The notes under the pieces are model-generated. The model searched no databases. It was given only the letters and a program-made list of their open reading frames with translations, and was not told the DNA's origin. From DASPKW01 sp038244055 (GTDB taxonomy: Bacteria; Planctomycetota; Phycisphaerae; Tepidisphaerales; Tepidisphaeraceae), in contig JBBRTW010000052.1 of NCBI GenBank assembly GCA_038244055.1, positions 1 through 23,076 of the forward strand: 23,076 nucleotides of DNA, read 5' to 3'. Each line of letters begins with the position of its first letter. Positions within the stretch are counted from its first letter, which is position 1. The translations under genes and the position numbers were made by a program. Shown here in pieces: positions 22,501-23,076 of the stretch.

Positions 22501-23076
22501 AAAACGAGCCGGCCATCGGGAAGCTCGGCCGGGTCGATATCGTGAAACGGCCCGCGCGTAAGCTGCACCGGCTGGCCGCCATCGCTGCTGATTCGGTAGA
22601 TGTGGAAGAATGAATCTCCATCGGCCGCCATCGTGAAGTAAATTGACTTGCCATCGAACGATACGCAGGGCGAGCCGATCCCACCCTTGCCGGCATCGAG
22701 CAGCAGGCGCGGCGCGGCCCCAATCGAGCCGGGCTGAAGCGCGCAGAGTGTATGCCCGAACTTGATCGGCGCGGGCAGATCGTGCTCGGGATACGAAGCC
22801 GATCGGCGTGTGGTGAAAACCGTCACCGTCAGACTATCCAGCGAACTGCGCGTACCGGCCGGCGGGATGTAGAGCGAACAATCCGATCCCACAAACGCGA
22901 TCGCGCTCGGCCAGACAAACCCCGGCCCGGCCGCGACAACCTCCGGCTTGATCGGCTTGCCCGGAACCGGCGGCACGCCTGTTTCCCGGCCAGTCTCGAT
23001 TGCCGCATTGTCGCCAATCGTCCCCCACGGCTTGCATCCATACTGTCCAACCACATGCGCCATCGCCCACGGCGCA
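19572..23076 (-). CDS. Large beta-propeller / CxxCH / HEAT-repeat protein, 5' end outside window
   Basis: At least 1163 residues are visible from an ATG at 23063, but the frame is open to the window edge and there is no signal peptide, so the true start is probably outside. The visible first half (about 100-400) has propeller-type repeats (SFDGKSIYFT, LPDGRLVFTSTRSG, MPDGRVAFVS, LPDGRLLCTL), as in TolB-like or hydrazine-synthase-alpha-like planctomycete proteins. A carbohydrate-binding-like segment leads to CTGCHASR (519-526), a CxxCH heme c site, followed by HEAT repeats from about 570 to 1150 (for example REVRLAAAGALGACG, RDIVRRAAVALGHIGG, WRAASAWALGRIGD). This suggests an exported cytochrome-type scaffold. 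Its substrate and partners are unknown; heme attachment needs a Sec signal that lies outside this view. Confidence 0.8.
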   Translation of the reverse strand, partial: APWAMAHVVGQYGCKPWGTIGDNAAIETGRETGVPPVPGKPIKPEVVAAGPGFVWPSAIAFVGSDCSLYIPPAGTRSSLDSLTVTVFTTRRSASYPEHDLPAPIKFGHTLCALQPGSIGAAPRLLLDAGKGGIGSPCVSFDGKSIYFTMAADGDSFFHIYRISSDGGQPVQLTRGPFHDIDPAELPDGRLVFTSTRSGTFEEYHSPPSRGLFVMNGDGANIHPISSTIIFDNEPRITADGKILYIRSDNFFDRGKVETLLASIHPDGTHGYTEFGLENFPEYGNRLRGFYCGSPAPMPDGRVAFVSAQGITIGVPGSSPKDWVHFKLEAGDVAALPDGRLLCTLATRTPFEHPAGKNKRITQDLSYETIGILDPMEAEPKVTLMHESAGKALHSPVFLGARARPPVIEDRVDQKAADGIGATGVLYCADARLTQNVSAGWAHVRGMRVLAARGLTVRSSHSYIVHAGSEVLDLGTVPIAPDGSFAVEVPADTPIAFQAVDAEGRSELNEMSWISVRPGEQRGCTGCHASRQTTPPPAGVHVQAMKIAPAKLIGQGDPHRFRGNNAAVTGLMEMQFDRYREVASLNRHADSADPLATSASDVAKLIEQLAGSDAGLRISSANRLAIFRDPAAAPALTGALKDKAREVRLAAAGALGACGTRESIAPLLDALADIDPLAAQAASISIENITGHARPFDAFASRPQRLEMAQAWREWIGQTGLDAIEAALAKRMDDPDRDIVRRAAVALGHIGGDAARAALRAYVLRERDNNPLPEWRKKHSGDNARFNSTESVNPRTLQAAVRALGWLKDKESAPMLVATLIQHANPDTGNLFLAEACAEALGVIATPEAQAGLIKAFAGLTDYPKFSRWYGDHDALIACHASPVHYFIAQALDACASADCAAILPNLIRSVPTDTDRALFPACDDYETIVGRIVRRNGQAKEAIETCLSLLGDRAAVSTPRFEEAINLVHGAWGGKPGAEIRAAQILSLLCRDRAFEPRVRAAFDRYRGMSCDIKRVFDTGIPVVNAMPVKNWVCFFLARTLGHLGDRASVDSLLAALDQPSEAAAGRPDPLGPGVMFLHNDLTPCWRAASAWALGRIGDRRAVQRLIKIAADLDNATDTRHAAADAIELLGGGSDAAEVRRLAEGYPEVSTRKALLRAAGALEAGVK

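Overview
The window is GC-rich, gene-dense bacterial chromosome that looks like Planctomycetota, possibly a Phycisphaerae-type lineage. This rests on gene content rather than on a marker gene. The content includes an ECF sigma/FecR pair, a DUF1080 (3-keto-disaccharide hydrolase) protein, a DUF4058 protein, a very large heme-motif/HEAT-repeat protein of the type common in planctomycetes, a xylose-isomerase-like TIM barrel and many exported proteins. I see no rRNA, tRNA, CRISPR array, insertion sequence or prophage.

Layout. 1-8002 is mostly minus strand: a large exported, membrane-anchored caspase/gingipain-like protein with a zinc ribbon (8002-3959), biotin-protein ligase birA (3829-3005), a lipoprotein alpha/beta hydrolase (2867-2019), and an ECF sigma factor that overlaps its FecR-type regulator by 4 bp (1786-120). 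A DUF4058 gene points the other way at 8327-9127, next to a possible decayed gene. 9139-12303 (minus) holds an ATP-grasp D-Ala-D-Ala-ligase-like enzyme, a HETGH zinc metallopeptidase and a DUF1801 protein with a histone-H1-like tail. NAD(P)H-hydrate dehydratase nnrD (plus) converges with an EamA-type transporter (minus). A DUF1080 exported protein (plus) converges with a sugar-phosphate isomerase-like gene (minus). Then come, on plus, a stand-alone response regulator with a basic tail, a metallophosphoesterase and an exported helical-repeat protein. A long minus-strand gene coding for a beta-propeller/CxxCH/HEAT protein runs off the right edge.

Two patterns cross gene boundaries. First, the intergenic gaps are full of short tandem arrays with a strict 7-bp period but different sequences (GAAGGAT, GTCAAAT, AAAAACG, GGGTTCA/GGGTGTA/GGGTATA), plus one 9-bp family (CACGAAGGT). 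Three of these loci have arms in inverted orientation, so they could form long hairpins, and the GGG-type arrays also fit the G-quadruplex pattern. Second, several genes have a TANNNT-like -10 hexamer only 6-9 bases before the start codon and no Shine-Dalgarno sequence, which suggests leaderless transcripts. Other genes in the window (3959-8002, 14829, 17115, 18733) have normal ribosome-binding sites.

The genes do not form one pathway. The likely functional units are the sigma/FecR pair, the ATP-grasp/metallopeptidase pair, and perhaps the DUF1080 and isomerase genes in sugar metabolism. The best candidates for undescribed biology are the heptamer repeat system, the caspase-like membrane protein, and the ATP-grasp/peptidase pair. 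All functions are assigned by reading motifs; no database search was possible.
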